Positions 40,007-49,429 are shown, counted from the stretch's first letter. The stretch is DNA of 64,000 nt from Agathobaculum sp. Marseille-P7918 (GCF_900625105.1 NZ_UYYD01000009.1:1-64000), one strand, 5' to 3'. The notes: generated by a model from the sequence alone, not told the origin. Numbers and translations: made by a program.

Positions 40007-42511
40007 TTACATATTGCTCAATTTCAGTTCCTCTACAATTTCCACCTTTGATACGCTTCTAACAGCAAACAGCATAGCGATACATACCATAGCGCCGACA
40101 GCCATAACTGCAAGAGCATAAATACCGCCGTTCATATAAAAAGCAAATGGTGTCATACCCGACGATATGAAGTAGTAGATAGCACAATGAATCAAAAAGC
40201 TCACAGGCAACGCAAGAACCAATGCTTTTACGCCGTACAAAACAGCTTCGAGCAATAGCGTACATTTTAATCCTTTGGCAGTCATACCAACAGAACGCAG
40301 AACAGCAAATTCGCTTCTTCTCAAATGAATCGTATTCGAGATAGTGTTACAAACATTCAAGCTGATAATAACCGTCATCAGGATCGAGAACAGGCAGATT
40401 ACCAGTTTTGCAATCGTATATACCTGTCTGGAATTATTCGTTGCGGCTGCAATGTCCACAGTTTGCGGAAATCCTCTGTCAGCCAGACATTCCATTGCTT
40501 CTTTATGCTGTGCTGTCTGTATTCTCATTTCCACATAGGCGTTATCATCTATCAGCAAGTTAAAATAACTTAAAGGCACGATGAGGACAGCTCGATCTCT
40601 CACAAACATGGATTGGATATTTGCATTTTCTTCTGAAACGATTTCTTCCACGATAATCGGCAAGGCATCCTCGGATGCCCCCAGCGGAATGATTTCTGTT
40701 CCCGGTTCAATAAGAAACGGTGAGCCTGCAATTACCCGATTTTGTGCCGAATTATAGTATCCCATAGTCTGATTGAGCAAAATTCCATGATTGAAATTTG
40801 TCACATCCAGACTGAATCCATTTTCATCGCAAAAAGAGACAAAATGTTCTTCGTCCAATCCTACGACATATACCTCTGCTTTCGTACCATTGATAAAATA
40901 TCCTTGCATATCAGGATTGATTTGTTCCTGCGAAAATTCAGCGGTCATATATCGCTGAAAAGAATAGGAAACATCCGCAGTGATATTTTCATCCGATAAT
41001 GCCCCGATTGCGACAGGAATATCTTTGTATTGAATCATCGAAATCACATCAGTATAACAGGAACCGTCCTCCTTCATATCCAAGGATGTCTGATAAAGCA
41101 TAAAATCAGAGAAACTATATAAGGAAAGGGCAATTACCACCGACAAGAAAATAGAGCCGGTAATCGCTCGGAAGCGTTTTGGATTACGCTTAATATTTTT
41201 TGCTGCTAACGAACCATAAATGCCAAAAACCAAAGAAACGATTTTTCCGTCACGGAATTTCTTTCTTGATACCGCATTGTTAGACTGGCGGATCGCTTCA
41301 ATAACTGTAATTTTAGCTGCTTGCTTCACAGGCTTTCTACTTCCGAAGTACAAAGAAGCAATGCCGGATAATCCGCTGACGAGCAGGATCAATCCGTTTA
41401 CCTTCAAGGACAGTTCTACGATGCCAAAAGTGAATGTTTCTCCAAAAGCTGCCCTGACCACACTTAATAACAGAGCAGATAGCAGGATACCAACAACCAA
41501 TCCAAAGGGTATGCTCACCACTCCCAAAAGGAAGGCTTCTAAATATACGCTAAGGCGTTTTTGCCCTTTTGTGGCTCCAATACTGGATAGCATTCCCATC
41601 TGCTTAATTCGTTCCTGTAAGGAAATGGAGAGGGCGTTGCTGATCATTGAAGCAGATGCAGCCATCAAAAGACAAACGACCATGACCACCAAAGCAATCA
41701 GTTTTGCAGCTCCTTTACCCCCGGTAATTCCATGATAGACTAACAATTCCGAATGAAACTTTGCTACATGACTGTCTACTGCCGCAGCCACTTCTTCGGC
41801 TTCTGTATAGATCGAATTGGATAAATTCTTTGCCTTGACATACGCAGCAAAATCGGATGCCGTTTTGTCAACACCTGCAAAGGCATTATAGTTTGCTGCG
41901 ATTTTTGAGTCATTCACATCTGACAGAATACCAACAACTACATACGCTTTCTCTTTTGTTGGAACGAAGCTTTCTTCTTCGCCCCTATAATTTGTCAGCC
42001 CGGAAAGCTGGGCATTATATTCATCCCAAATTCTTGAACCAAGAGTTAAAGAAATCGTATCTCCAATCTCTGTATTCATGTTGTTTTTCTTCAAAAAAGA
42101 TTCTGAAATAACAATCTCATTTTCATCTTGCGGGAAACGCCCTGCAAGCAAATACTGATTTAACGAAAATCTTTGGGTAAAGTTCTCGTCAATCTCGCCA
42201 ACGGAGAGCATTGTACTGTTGGATTTCTCCCCGTAAAAACTGTTTCCGGCAAAGCGGAGAAGCGAAACTTCGCCTACATTGTTTTGACTATATAGCTCTT
42301 GAACCTGCTCCCAAGTCAAATCCTCCATGTAGTAGTCATAATCGCCACCATACACTTTTTCTTTCTCTTTCAAAAAATCAACCAACGACCATCCCCCACA
42401 GAGAATAGCGGTTATCATACTGATTGACAAAAGAATGGTTAAAAGTGTGAGTAGGGTACGCTTTTTATTCGACAACAGATTCCTGAGTGTAAGCATGAAA
42501 ATCATATTCAT
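40007..42511 (-). CDS. FtsX-type ABC transporter permease
   Basis: An 834-residue permease. It has an N-terminal membrane helix (TLLTILLSISMITAILCGG), a large extracellular region (about residues 45-270), three helices, and a second half repeating the helix/extracellular/three-helix pattern, with the FtsX signature in each part (IKQMGMLSSIGATKGQKRLSVYLEAFLLG and LRRSEFAVLRSVGMTAKGLKCTLLLEA). Such two-module permeases typically work with MacB/LolD-type ATPases in lipoprotein or antimicrobial-peptide handling. It overlaps the ATPase gene by one base. Base composition is clearly AT-richer than the host core, a sign of transfer. Confidence 0.88.
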   Translation of the reverse strand: MNMIFMLTLRNLLSNKKRTLLTLLTILLSISMITAILCGGWSLVDFLKEKEKVYGGDYDYYMEDLTWEQVQELYSQNNVGEVSLLRFAGNSFYGEKSNSTMLSVGEIDENFTQRFSLNQYLLAGRFPQDENEIVISESFLKKNNMNTEIGDTISLTLGSRIWDEYNAQLSGLTNYRGEEESFVPTKEKAYVVVGILSDVNDSKIAANYNAFAGVDKTASDFAAYVKAKNLSNSIYTEAEEVAAAVDSHVAKFHSELLVYHGITGGKGAAKLIALVVMVVCLLMAASASMISNALSISLQERIKQMGMLSSIGATKGQKRLSVYLEAFLLGVVSIPFGLVVGILLSALLLSVVRAAFGETFTFGIVELSLKVNGLILLVSGLSGIASLYFGSRKPVKQAAKITVIEAIRQSNNAVSRKKFRDGKIVSLVFGIYGSLAAKNIKRNPKRFRAITGSIFLSVVIALSLYSFSDFMLYQTSLDMKEDGSCYTDVISMIQYKDIPVAIGALSDENITADVSYSFQRYMTAEFSQEQINPDMQGYFINGTKAEVYVVGLDEEHFVSFCDENGFSLDVTNFNHGILLNQTMGYYNSAQNRVIAGSPFLIEPGTEIIPLGASEDALPIIVEEIVSEENANIQSMFVRDRAVLIVPLSYFNLLIDDNAYVEMRIQTAQHKEAMECLADRGFPQTVDIAAATNNSRQVYTIAKLVICLFSILMTVIISLNVCNTISNTIHLRRSEFAVLRSVGMTAKGLKCTLLLEAVLYGVKALVLALPVSFLIHCAIYYFISSGMTPFAFYMNGGIYALAVMAVGAMVCIAMLFAVRSVSKVEIVEELKLSNM

Positions 42512-43191
42512 CAGCGTATCACCTCATCCCTCACAAGTCTGCCATCCTGAATTTCCAGAATACGGTCTGCCTGCATTGCGATTTCACGGTCATGGGTAAT
42601 CAGGATCATTGTCTGGCGATAGACTTCATTGGATTCACGCAGAAGTTTCATAATATCCCTTGTGTTCTCCGTGTCCAGATTTCCCGTTGGCTCATCCGCA
42701 AGGATAATCGCAGGTGCGTTAATCAACGCTCGTCCGATTGCCACTCTTTGTTGTTGACCGCCGGATAACTGACTTGGCAGGTGCTTTCTACGCTTTACCA
42801 GTTTGAGTGTGGATAGCAGTTCTTTCAAACGCTCCTGATTGATTTTACGCCCATCCAATCGAATCGGCAGCGTGATATTTTCCTCGACAGTCAAAACCGG
42901 GATCAGATTATAAAACTGATAGACAAGCCCAACCTGCCTTCTTCTGAATACAGCCAATTCATCTTCATTTTGCTCATAAACATCCTGTCCATCCACAAAT
43001 ACTTTTCCCGAAGTCGGTCTGTCAACACCACCTAAAATGTGCAACAGGGTAGACTTGCCAGACCCAGATGCTCCAATGATTGCAACAAACTCTCCTTTAT
43101 CGACGGAAAAAGAAACATCTGACAAAGCATGGACAGGAGCATTGTCCATTTCATAGGTTTTGCAGATATTCTCTACTCTTAATATCTCCAT
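42511..43191 (-). CDS. ABC transporter ATPase (MacB/LolD type)
   Basis: A 226-residue ATPase with all motifs: Walker A GASGSGKSTLL near 42, Q-loop (QFYNLIPVLTVEEN), signature LSGGQQQRVAIGRAL near 143, Walker B ILADEPTGNLD and switch His in LITHDREIA. The ATG at 43191 has GGAGG upstream; a longer frame begins at 43218. It powers the FtsX-type permease. Confidence 0.95.
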   Translation of the reverse strand: MEILRVENICKTYEMDNAPVHALSDVSFSVDKGEFVAIIGASGSGKSTLLHILGGVDRPTSGKVFVDGQDVYEQNEDELAVFRRRQVGLVYQFYNLIPVLTVEENITLPIRLDGRKINQERLKELLSTLKLVKRRKHLPSQLSGGQQQRVAIGRALINAPAIILADEPTGNLDTENTRDIMKLLRESNEVYRQTMILITHDREIAMQADRILEIQDGRLVRDEVIR

Positions 43192-43291
43192 AAAAAGTTC
43201 CTCCATATATTTTTGCAATTCAGTATAGCAAAGCCAAGTGACTGCTTCATTACTTTTTCATTACAAAAATGTCACTTAAAAAGGGGCTGCA

Positions 43292-44299
43292 TTAAGCAGT
43301 CCCCCGATAAAAGCAGATTTCAAATTTTGCACCGCCTGACTCCCGATTTTTCGCTTGGATGACACCACCCTGATTGACAATGATCGTCTTTGCCAGAGCC
43401 AACCCCAAACCGGCATTACCGATTGTAGAGCCACTTCCTTGATAAAATCGGTCAAATAAATGGGGGATGTCTTTTTCCTGAAAACCTGTTCCGCTATCCT
43501 CTATAATGATCTGTGTCAAAAGAGGTCTTTCTATTGCCTTGATTTCGATAGTGCTGCCCTCTGGTGAATGTTCGATACAGTTTTTGATTACATTCCCCAA
43601 GGCTTCAGCAGTCCAATCAGTATCAAGAGATAGTTTTAATTCTGCCGGAATCACTTGCGTGATTGTCTGCATTTTTAATTCTGCCGCAATCTCCAGAGGA
43701 CGAATTGCTTTTTCTACCACATCTTTTAAGTATACCGCCTGTGGCTTTAGAGTAATCGTTCCTGCATCCAGCTTGGATATTTTCAGAAGTGTGGCTATCA
43801 GCCACTCCATTCTTGATAAGAGCATAGTCTGTTCGCGGATCAGCTCATACCTTTCTTCGTCAGTCAGTTCCTCATTACACAGAGAAGCATTTAAGATATT
43901 CAGCGATGTCAAAGGTGTTTTTAATTGATGTGAAATATCGGCTAAAGCATTTGCCAAATTACCTTTCTCCATTTTCAGAGCTTCTGCCTGTTCAATAAGC
44001 CGTCTTGTCATCTTGGATATTTCATCATGTAAAACAGATAACTCACCTTCTTGAAACTGCCCAAAAGAAATTTTTTCATCTCCATGTAACAGCCTATCAA
44101 TATGCAAACTAAAATCAGCAATTTTCTTGTATCTCTGATATGTGAAAAAGAGGGAAACTGCACTGGATGAAATGATAGCCGACAGAACAATCCACACAGC
44201 TTTGCTATCAACGATAATGCCAATGCCGCCCCAAAATAGAATAAGAATACTGCTGACAACAATTTGCCTTTTAACTTCTTTATTTCTGATAAAGTCCAT
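43292..44299 (-). CDS. Histidine kinase with short intramembrane-type sensor
   Basis: A 335-residue kinase. Two helices (VSSILILFWGGIGIIV and VWIVLSAIISSSAVSLFF) are separated by only a few residues, so there is hardly any extracellular sensor, as in kinases that sense peptides through a partner ABC transporter. HisKA has the phospho-acceptor in ADISHQLKTPLTSL. The ATP-binding domain has N-box NVIKNCIEHSP, and G boxes EDSGTGFQ and GNAGLGLAL. The ATG at 44299 has AAGGTGG upstream. It pairs with the response regulator just upstream in the operon. Confidence 0.9.
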   Translation of the reverse strand: MDFIRNKEVKRQIVVSSILILFWGGIGIIVDSKAVWIVLSAIISSSAVSLFFTYQRYKKIADFSLHIDRLLHGDEKISFGQFQEGELSVLHDEISKMTRRLIEQAEALKMEKGNLANALADISHQLKTPLTSLNILNASLCNEELTDEERYELIREQTMLLSRMEWLIATLLKISKLDAGTITLKPQAVYLKDVVEKAIRPLEIAAELKMQTITQVIPAELKLSLDTDWTAEALGNVIKNCIEHSPEGSTIEIKAIERPLLTQIIIEDSGTGFQEKDIPHLFDRFYQGSGSTIGNAGLGLALAKTIIVNQGGVIQAKNRESGGAKFEICFYRGTA

Positions 44300-44300
44300 A

Positions 44301-44969
44301 TCAACCCACCTTATAGCCAAGCCCACGAACGGTAATTATGATTTCCGGCTCCTGCGGATTGGTTTCAATTTTGTCACGTAGCCTTTTCATATAGACAGTC
44401 AATGTATTATCATTGATAAACTCCCCAGTAGTGTCCCATAAAAGCTCCAACAATCTTCTGCGAGAAAGGACAATACCTTTGTTACGCAAAAAGACTAACA
44501 GCAACTTATATTCCATAGCAGACAACAAAATCTCTTTCCCATTCTTTGATACGGTTGCTTGATTTGTGTCCACAACTAAGTCGAGGTAACTGATAATGTT
44601 TTGTGTGTTCTTAGTTCTCCTTAATACGCTGTTGATCCTTGAAAGCAGTTCTCTTGGTCTGAACGGTTTGCTGATATAATCGTCAGCCCCCATATCTAAC
44701 CCAGCCACAACACTATATTCATCATCAGAAGCCGTTAAGAAAATAACTGGCATAGTTCCTCTTTCTTTAATTGCAGAACAAACAGAAAAACCATTTCCGT
44801 TTGATAATTGAATGTCCACCAAGGCTATATCGTATTGGTCGCTATCCAATTTTTCTATTGCTTCTTTTTGACCGGGAGCATTTTCGATTTTGAACCCTTC
44901 ATTTCCTAAATAGTCTGATAATGAGGATACGATACTTTGGTCATCCTCCACTAATAACAATTTACTCAT
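44301..44969 (-). CDS. OmpR-family response regulator
   Basis: A 222-residue regulator. The receiver domain has LVEDDQSI, the phospho-acceptor Asp in IALVDIQLSNGNGF and the conserved Lys in DYISKPFRPREL. The C-terminal winged helix shows LSAMEYKLLLVFLRNKGIVLSR and ITVRGLGYKV. It likely controls the transporter operon. It overlaps the small HTH gene by four bases and is followed by the kinase. Confidence 0.94.
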   Translation of the reverse strand: MSKLLLVEDDQSIVSSLSDYLGNEGFKIENAPGQKEAIEKLDSDQYDIALVDIQLSNGNGFSVCSAIKERGTMPVIFLTASDDEYSVVAGLDMGADDYISKPFRPRELLSRINSVLRRTKNTQNIISYLDLVVDTNQATVSKNGKEILLSAMEYKLLLVFLRNKGIVLSRRRLLELLWDTTGEFINDNTLTVYMKRLRDKIETNPQEPEIIITVRGLGYKVG

Positions 44970-45178
44970 CGTGTGTTCTCCTTGTTGTCAGCTATAAATT
45001 CATTTTTATTTTGTTTATATCTTCCATCAGCCGGCTTTTGGGCATCTTGGGGAATTAGCCATGCACGAGGTAGCCGAACAATTCCATCAATGCGATTCTC
45101 CTCACACAGCTTTTGAACACGACGCACCGATATTCCCCAAAGTTTAGCCGCATCCTGTACTGTCATGTATTCAAACAT
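44966..45178 (-). CDS. Small helix-turn-helix DNA-binding protein
   Basis: A 70-residue protein with an excisionase-like HTH: YMTVQDAAKLWGISVRRVQKLCEENRIDGIVRLPRAWLIP. The basic C-terminal tail is disordered. It leads the two-component/ABC operon and is translationally coupled to the response regulator. It could bind the promoter in front of it. TCCG-GAGG-type Shine-Dalgarno (GGAGG) precedes the start. Confidence 0.7.
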   Translation of the reverse strand: MFEYMTVQDAAKLWGISVRRVQKLCEENRIDGIVRLPRAWLIPQDAQKPADGRYKQNKNEFIADNKENTR

Positions 45179-45208
45179 AGTTTACCTCCGCATCAAATAG
45201 TTATATAT

Positions 45209-45237
45209 ATTATATACGCACAAACGAACAATATCAA
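45209..45237 (-). promoter_or_regulatory. Promoter of two-component/ABC operon
   Basis: On the minus strand, TTGATA (45237-45232) and TATAAT (45214-45209) are spaced by 17 bases, about 30 bases before the HTH gene. Confidence 0.78.
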
Positions 45238-45579
45238 TGGGCTGTTTGTAAACACTTAAACACTAACTGTGTACGAATTAACTCGGCGCTAACAATTTCC
45301 GTCATCCTGTTTCGGATATTATTTATTTTTCCACCCAACCCATTCTGTCCGGGCAGCTACCTTTAATTTTTTGTTACGCCTCCTCTGCTGCGAGCAACTC
45401 TACCAAAACCGAAGGACCATATTTTCAGACTGCCGAGCGACCTCGACTGGTGCCAAACGATTTTGCTGAGGCGATAGAAAATAGAATTGCAATGTACTAT
45501 AATAAAGGTGTGAAATTTTCCCTCGCTTCTGTAAGATTGTCCGCCAGATCCATAGTACATAGGTGAGGAGGTGGATACC
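45238..45579 (+). other. Intergenic region with possible gene remnant and sigma-gene promoter
   Basis: No complete gene is seen. A plus-strand frame at about 45390-45564 encodes a protein-like stretch (PYFQTAERPRLVPNDFAEAI) that has no start and looks like the degraded end of a gene. TATAAT at 45500-45505 probably serves the sigma gene, though its -35 box is weak. Confidence 0.4.
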
Positions 45580-46140
45580 TTGTTAGAGGATGTGAAGATC
45601 ATTGAACTGTTCTTTGCTCGTACTGAGCAGGCAATAGCTGAACTTGCTGCAAAATACGGTTCAACTTGCAAAAGAATTGCAAACAACATTTTGAAATGCG
45701 AACCCGACGCAGAAGAATGTGTAAATGATACATACCTTGCTGCGTGGAATGCAATTCCTCCAGAAAGACCTGACCCACTCAGAACCTATATTTTTCGTAT
45801 TACCCGCAATATCGCTACCGCAAAATACCACGCAAATACTGCACTAAAGCGAAACAGTTACTATGATGTTGCACTTGATGAGTTGGAAGAGTGCCTAACT
45901 TCTGCATCTACTATTGAACAGGAAGTGGATGCAAAGGAGCTGTCACAGGAAATTGATCGTTTCCTTGACAGCTTGGATCAGGAAAGCAGGGTTATGTTTG
46001 TAGCAAGGTATTGGTACTCAGATAGCATTACAGAAATTGCAAAGAGGCTTCGTACAACAAATAACAATGTGTCTGTTCGCCTTTCCCGAATCAGAAGCAA
46101 ACTTAAAAATCATTTACAGAAAGCGGGGTATGATTTATGA
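45580..46140 (+). CDS. ECF-type RNA polymerase sigma factor
   Basis: A 186-residue sigma-70-family factor. Region 2 runs from FFARTEQAIAELAAKYGSTC to AEECVNDTYLAAWNAIPPERPDPLRTYIFRITRN, and region 4 is a clear HTH (LDQESRVMFVARYWYSDSITEIAKRLRTTNNNVSVRLSRIRSKLK). GTG at 45571 would overlap the ribosome binding site, so TTG at 45580, eight bases after GAGGAGG, is preferred. Its stop overlaps the next gene by four bases, as for sigma/anti-sigma pairs. Confidence 0.85.
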   Translation: MLEDVKIIELFFARTEQAIAELAAKYGSTCKRIANNILKCEPDAEECVNDTYLAAWNAIPPERPDPLRTYIFRITRNIATAKYHANTALKRNSYYDVALDELEECLTSASTIEQEVDAKELSQEIDRFLDSLDQESRVMFVARYWYSDSITEIAKRLRTTNNNVSVRLSRIRSKLKNHLQKAGYDL

Positions 46141-46805
46141 CACGAAAGAACATCTCTGACGCCGTTGGTGGCATTGGTAGCCGTCATATCGAAGAAACGG
46201 CGAGTTATCAGGCAAAGAAACAAAAAAGCATTTGGCTGAAATTTGGGGCAATTGCTGCGTGTCTCTGTCTAATCGTGGTGGGAGTGTTTAGTATGGGATT
46301 ATTCGGCAAAAGTACAGAAACAGCTACATTAGGTGATGGAACTACCATATCTTTCACTAAAGCAGATACGGTAGCCTCTGCTCTGAGTTTGAACTTGCAA
46401 GCACGAGCATTGACCAAAGATGAGGTTCAGACTATTTTCGGTGATCTTCCGATTTCCGGAGATGCCCTCTTTACCTTGGACGATGTAGCATTTGTTGGCT
46501 TTGATGGTCATTACAGCGATATGAAATTTGTTGTTTCGCTGTCTGGGAACAATCTTATGGATACTACCGTAATTGGCAAGGGAAATGTATCTATGGTTGG
46601 AGATACGCCAGTTAAAGCTGGCTACTTCGTTACAAATGCAAACAGCGAAGGAATTAAGACTGTGATCTATTACGCCTATATCACATTTGATAACTATTCC
46701 ATCTATATCGAAAATGCAGGCGGAGAAAGTGAAAGAGAGGCTGTTCGAGCGGAACTGATGGCAGCACTTGATAAGTTGTTGGAAAACTCTTTTGATTTTA
46801 AGTGA
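46137..46805 (+). CDS. Membrane-anchored protein, probable anti-sigma partner
   Basis: A 222-residue protein. About 32 cytoplasmic residues (including GSRHIEETASYQAKKQ) are followed by a membrane helix (WLKFGAIAACLCLIVVGVFSM) and an extracellular domain of about 165 residues. This topology and the translational coupling to the ECF sigma gene suggest an anti-sigma factor or sensor; no known anti-sigma motif is obvious, so this is inference from context. Confidence 0.65.
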   Translation: MTRKNISDAVGGIGSRHIEETASYQAKKQKSIWLKFGAIAACLCLIVVGVFSMGLFGKSTETATLGDGTTISFTKADTVASALSLNLQARALTKDEVQTIFGDLPISGDALFTLDDVAFVGFDGHYSDMKFVVSLSGNNLMDTTVIGKGNVSMVGDTPVKAGYFVTNANSEGIKTVIYYAYITFDNYSIYIENAGGESEREAVRAELMAALDKLLENSFDFK

Positions 46806-46826
46806 TAGAATTCGATTAAATATTGC

Positions 46827-46863
46827 AAGCACCGGTATGGAAAACCCATACCGGTGCTTATTT
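46827..46863 (+). terminator. Terminator after sigma/anti-sigma pair
   Basis: A 14-bp perfect stem AAGCACCGGTATGG / CCATACCGGTGCTT with an AAAAC loop is followed by ATTTT. Confidence 0.85.
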
Positions 46864-46938
46864 TACGCTTGACGTATAGGGATTATCTCCATCCCCCTAT
46901 GTCACAGACTTCACCTGAAGTTTCAACCTCCAGCACTT

Positions 46939-48636
46939 TTAACGTTCCATATCTCTGTTTTTCATCTTACGCTCAAGCCGCTCCGATCGCCGCCTTTGCC
47001 GCAGTTCTCGATCCATTGTCTTTTCCTGTGCATATTCGTCAAGATAGCCAGACACATCCCGTAGGCCACTCTCCATCAACCACCAACTGAACTTGTCGCC
47101 ATAAGCCGCTTCAATGCGTTGGGCTGCTGCTTTCTCTCTGTCAGGTCGAAGTGCCTTCCGCTCCAGATAAAGCTGCAAGGAATCAAAGCCGGAAGCTTGC
47201 TCTTTCAGCTCGGCATACTCAGACAATGCAGCCTCCAGCTCTCCGGCATACTTATTCTCCTGCGCCTCAAGCCGTTTGAGATTATCTTCATAGCGGTCAA
47301 TCTGGCGCTGGAAGATATCGCTTGTGGCGTCCTCTGGGTATTCCAGAGAATGAAGCAGCATAGCCTTTTCGCTTTTTAGCTCCTCTAACTTTTCCGTCAA
47401 CTCGGCTATTTTGGAGGCAAGCTCACGGTGCCTGACAAAGTGGATCGCAGGAAGGGATTTCTTTTCAGCCAGTAGGGACTTCCGTTCTTTGGTTGTTTCC
47501 TTTATCTGCTGCACAAGGGAGCGGTACTGTGCCAGATTTGGCTTCAGAATATTCAAGGCACCGGTCATCTGTTTCTTGCTGCTGCGGATATGCCCTAACT
47601 GATAGCAGAAGATCAGCATATTTTCCCGCAGCTTTTCCAACGCTTCTGCAATAGCGGGCAGCGTGTTCTTCACCGCCTCCGTAATTTTCTTGAACTGCGC
47701 CTTCAGTTCCCGCAGGAGCCTGTTGTCCGCCTTGATCTGACGGTTGAGTTCGCACCTGTCGGACACGATACCTTTCTGTTCCAAAGCACGGGCAATCACG
47801 CCCTCGTGGATGGTGGGCTGCTCGTCAATGCCTCGCTCGACAAAGCTGCGGTGGTCGATGCGCTCCTCATGACCGTATCGCTCCAAATATTTGTTTGTCA
47901 CATCTGCCCATGCTTTGCGCCAGATAAGGAGCTGTTCCTCGCTGTTCCAGCGTTCAGAAATGGGATTCTGTCTCCCGTATTTGGTGCTTTTGGGATACTT
48001 GCTGGCACGCTCATATCCATGTTCCTCAGCTGCGGATGGTGTCATATACACTTTCTTCCTGCCTACCTTGTACTGGTACTGTTTCTCCCATCCGTCAGCC
48101 TGTGCAGCCTTAAACTCGGCAGCGGTAAAGCCCCGTTCCTCACCGTCACGGCTGCAGAGATATTCCTTCTCCGTTTTGTATTGCCATTTGCCGCTTTCAT
48201 CAAGCGGGCGCACCGTCAAGAGAATGTGGGCATGTGGATTATGACCCGGTGGATCAGGATCGTGGATTGCCAGATCGGCGCACATCCCGTCTGCGACAAA
48301 TTGGTTTTGTACGAAGTCCGTCAACAGCGTCTGCCATTGCTCTAGGGACAACTCTATGGGCAGGGCTACCACAAACTCACGGGCTAAGCGGCTGTCCTTG
48401 GTTTTCTCGTTTTCCTCCACGGCGTTCCAGAGAACCTCTCGGTCTTGCCATGCGGGTGGGGCCATGTCCGGCAGGAATACCTCCTGCCACACAAGCCCCT
48501 GCTTTCGGGTGTAATCGTGCTGTACTCCGTCATAGTCATTGAGGATGTGGGAGCAGCTGAGATAAGCGGAGGCTGCACAGGCGGAGCGTCCGGCTCCCCG
48601 GCTGACCACCTTTGCCTCCAAGTGGTAAATTGCCAT
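46939..48636 (-). CDS. mobA: MobA/MobL (MobQ) family relaxase
   Basis: A 565-residue conjugative relaxase. The N-terminal catalytic domain begins with IYHLEAKVVSRGAGRSACAASAYLS, and the metal-binding triad is in HNPHAHILLTVRPL near residue 133. Catalytic tyrosines are near the N-terminus (motif I). From residue 300 on, the protein is a long coiled coil, typical for this family. It nicks the oriT found directly upstream at about 48985 and lets a helper conjugation system mobilise the element, since no type IV secretion genes are seen here. Confidence 0.93.
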   Translation of the reverse strand: MAIYHLEAKVVSRGAGRSACAASAYLSCSHILNDYDGVQHDYTRKQGLVWQEVFLPDMAPPAWQDREVLWNAVEENEKTKDSRLAREFVVALPIELSLEQWQTLLTDFVQNQFVADGMCADLAIHDPDPPGHNPHAHILLTVRPLDESGKWQYKTEKEYLCSRDGEERGFTAAEFKAAQADGWEKQYQYKVGRKKVYMTPSAAEEHGYERASKYPKSTKYGRQNPISERWNSEEQLLIWRKAWADVTNKYLERYGHEERIDHRSFVERGIDEQPTIHEGVIARALEQKGIVSDRCELNRQIKADNRLLRELKAQFKKITEAVKNTLPAIAEALEKLRENMLIFCYQLGHIRSSKKQMTGALNILKPNLAQYRSLVQQIKETTKERKSLLAEKKSLPAIHFVRHRELASKIAELTEKLEELKSEKAMLLHSLEYPEDATSDIFQRQIDRYEDNLKRLEAQENKYAGELEAALSEYAELKEQASGFDSLQLYLERKALRPDREKAAAQRIEAAYGDKFSWWLMESGLRDVSGYLDEYAQEKTMDRELRQRRRSERLERKMKNRDMER

Positions 48637-48946
48637 TTGCGTTCACCTCGATTCGTATTTTGTGAGGGGGTGGTAAAACGCCACCCCTTGGTTTCTGTTT
48701 CTCTTTGCAAAGAGAAAATGGGCTGCATTGCTGCCCATATCTGCGATAAAGCTGCCGGTGGCAGGTTTTCGCAGGCAGGAGGCGGGCAGAGTATCTGCCG
48801 GATTGGTGCGACAAGCAGCAATCTCTGCATCAGCAGAAGCGCCGACTGCACAGGGAATGCTGACTTGCGGCATTTCCTGCCCTCTCTGGAGAAGTGTCCG
48901 ATGGACAGTTCGTGAAGAGCGCACGAGCCCGACCAACGGAAGGGAT
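48637..48946. other. Gene-free region between relaxase and oriT
   Basis: No gene is supported. The stretch has several short inverted repeats, including GGTGG-TAAAACG-CCACC near 48667-48683 and TTTCTCTTTGCAAAGAGAAA near 48698-48717. It is likely part of the extended oriT/relaxase control region. Confidence 0.5.
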
Positions 48947-48985
48947 ACCACCGCCTGCTTCGCAGGTGGTGAGTAAGTGCGCCCT
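48947..48985 (-). other. oriT: Origin of transfer (oriT) with nic site
   Basis: A hairpin ACCACCGCCTGC-TTC-GCAGGTGGT at 48947-48970 precedes TAAGTGCGCCCT at 48974-48985. That sequence is the established nic-region core of pIP501/RSF1010-type MobQ origins. It lies upstream of the MobQ-type relaxase gene, as expected. The strand given is that of the relaxase gene; the nicked strand is inferred to carry TAAGTGCGCCCT. Confidence 0.85.
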
Positions 48986-49037
48986 TCGGGATAAAAAAGG
49001 AAGGGACGCCCCGGTTGCCCGGAACGCCCCTCGCAGA

Positions 49038-49244
49038 TTAGTGTAGCTTCTCATATAACAAGTCCTCTAATTTTTCAAGCTCCATTTGCTGAGCCTCTGG
49101 AAATACTTTCTCCAAAACAGCGCCCTCCTGAATCAAGCGTCTGGTACGGGCCTTTCGCTCTTTCGCCCGATCCCGCATTTGTGCCTCCTCCAATCGGTGC
49201 TTGGCCTGCAATTCTTCCTTGGTCATGATCTTTTTATTTGCCAT
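49038..49244 (-). CDS. DUF3847-like small charged protein beside oriT
   Basis: A 68-residue, highly charged helical protein (TKEELQAKHRLEEAQMRDRAKERKARTRRLIQEG). Proteins of this type (DUF3847) regularly sit between the relaxase gene and partition or replication genes in mobilizable elements of Firmicutes and may be relaxosome accessory factors. AAAGGAGCCAG precedes its start. Confidence 0.75.
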   Translation of the reverse strand: MANKKIMTKEELQAKHRLEEAQMRDRAKERKARTRRLIQEGAVLEKVFPEAQQMELEKLEDLLYEKLH

Positions 49245-49283
49245 ATCTGGCTCCTTTCTGCCGCTGGGCGGCTTCGTGATAGT

Positions 49284-49323
49284 AAAAAGCAGGGAACTGG
49301 TATCACACAGATACCAACTCCCT
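49284..49323 (-). terminator. Terminator of parMR operon
   Basis: On the minus strand, GGGAGTTGGTATC pairs with GATACCAGTTCCC around TGTGT, followed by TGCTTTTT. Confidence 0.75.
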
Positions 49324-49429
49324 GCAGAACTGATGGTAAATTGTTTTCCTCATTCTGAGAATTGCCAATTTGGTAGCAAAGACGGATTGTATTGCCACCA
49401 ACATAGTAGTAAAATCAAGAAAAGTAATT

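Noticed and set aside
48384-48976. Several overlapping frames between relaxase and oriT
   Set aside because: No consistent start sites or families; the region is explained by relaxase coding and oriT structures.
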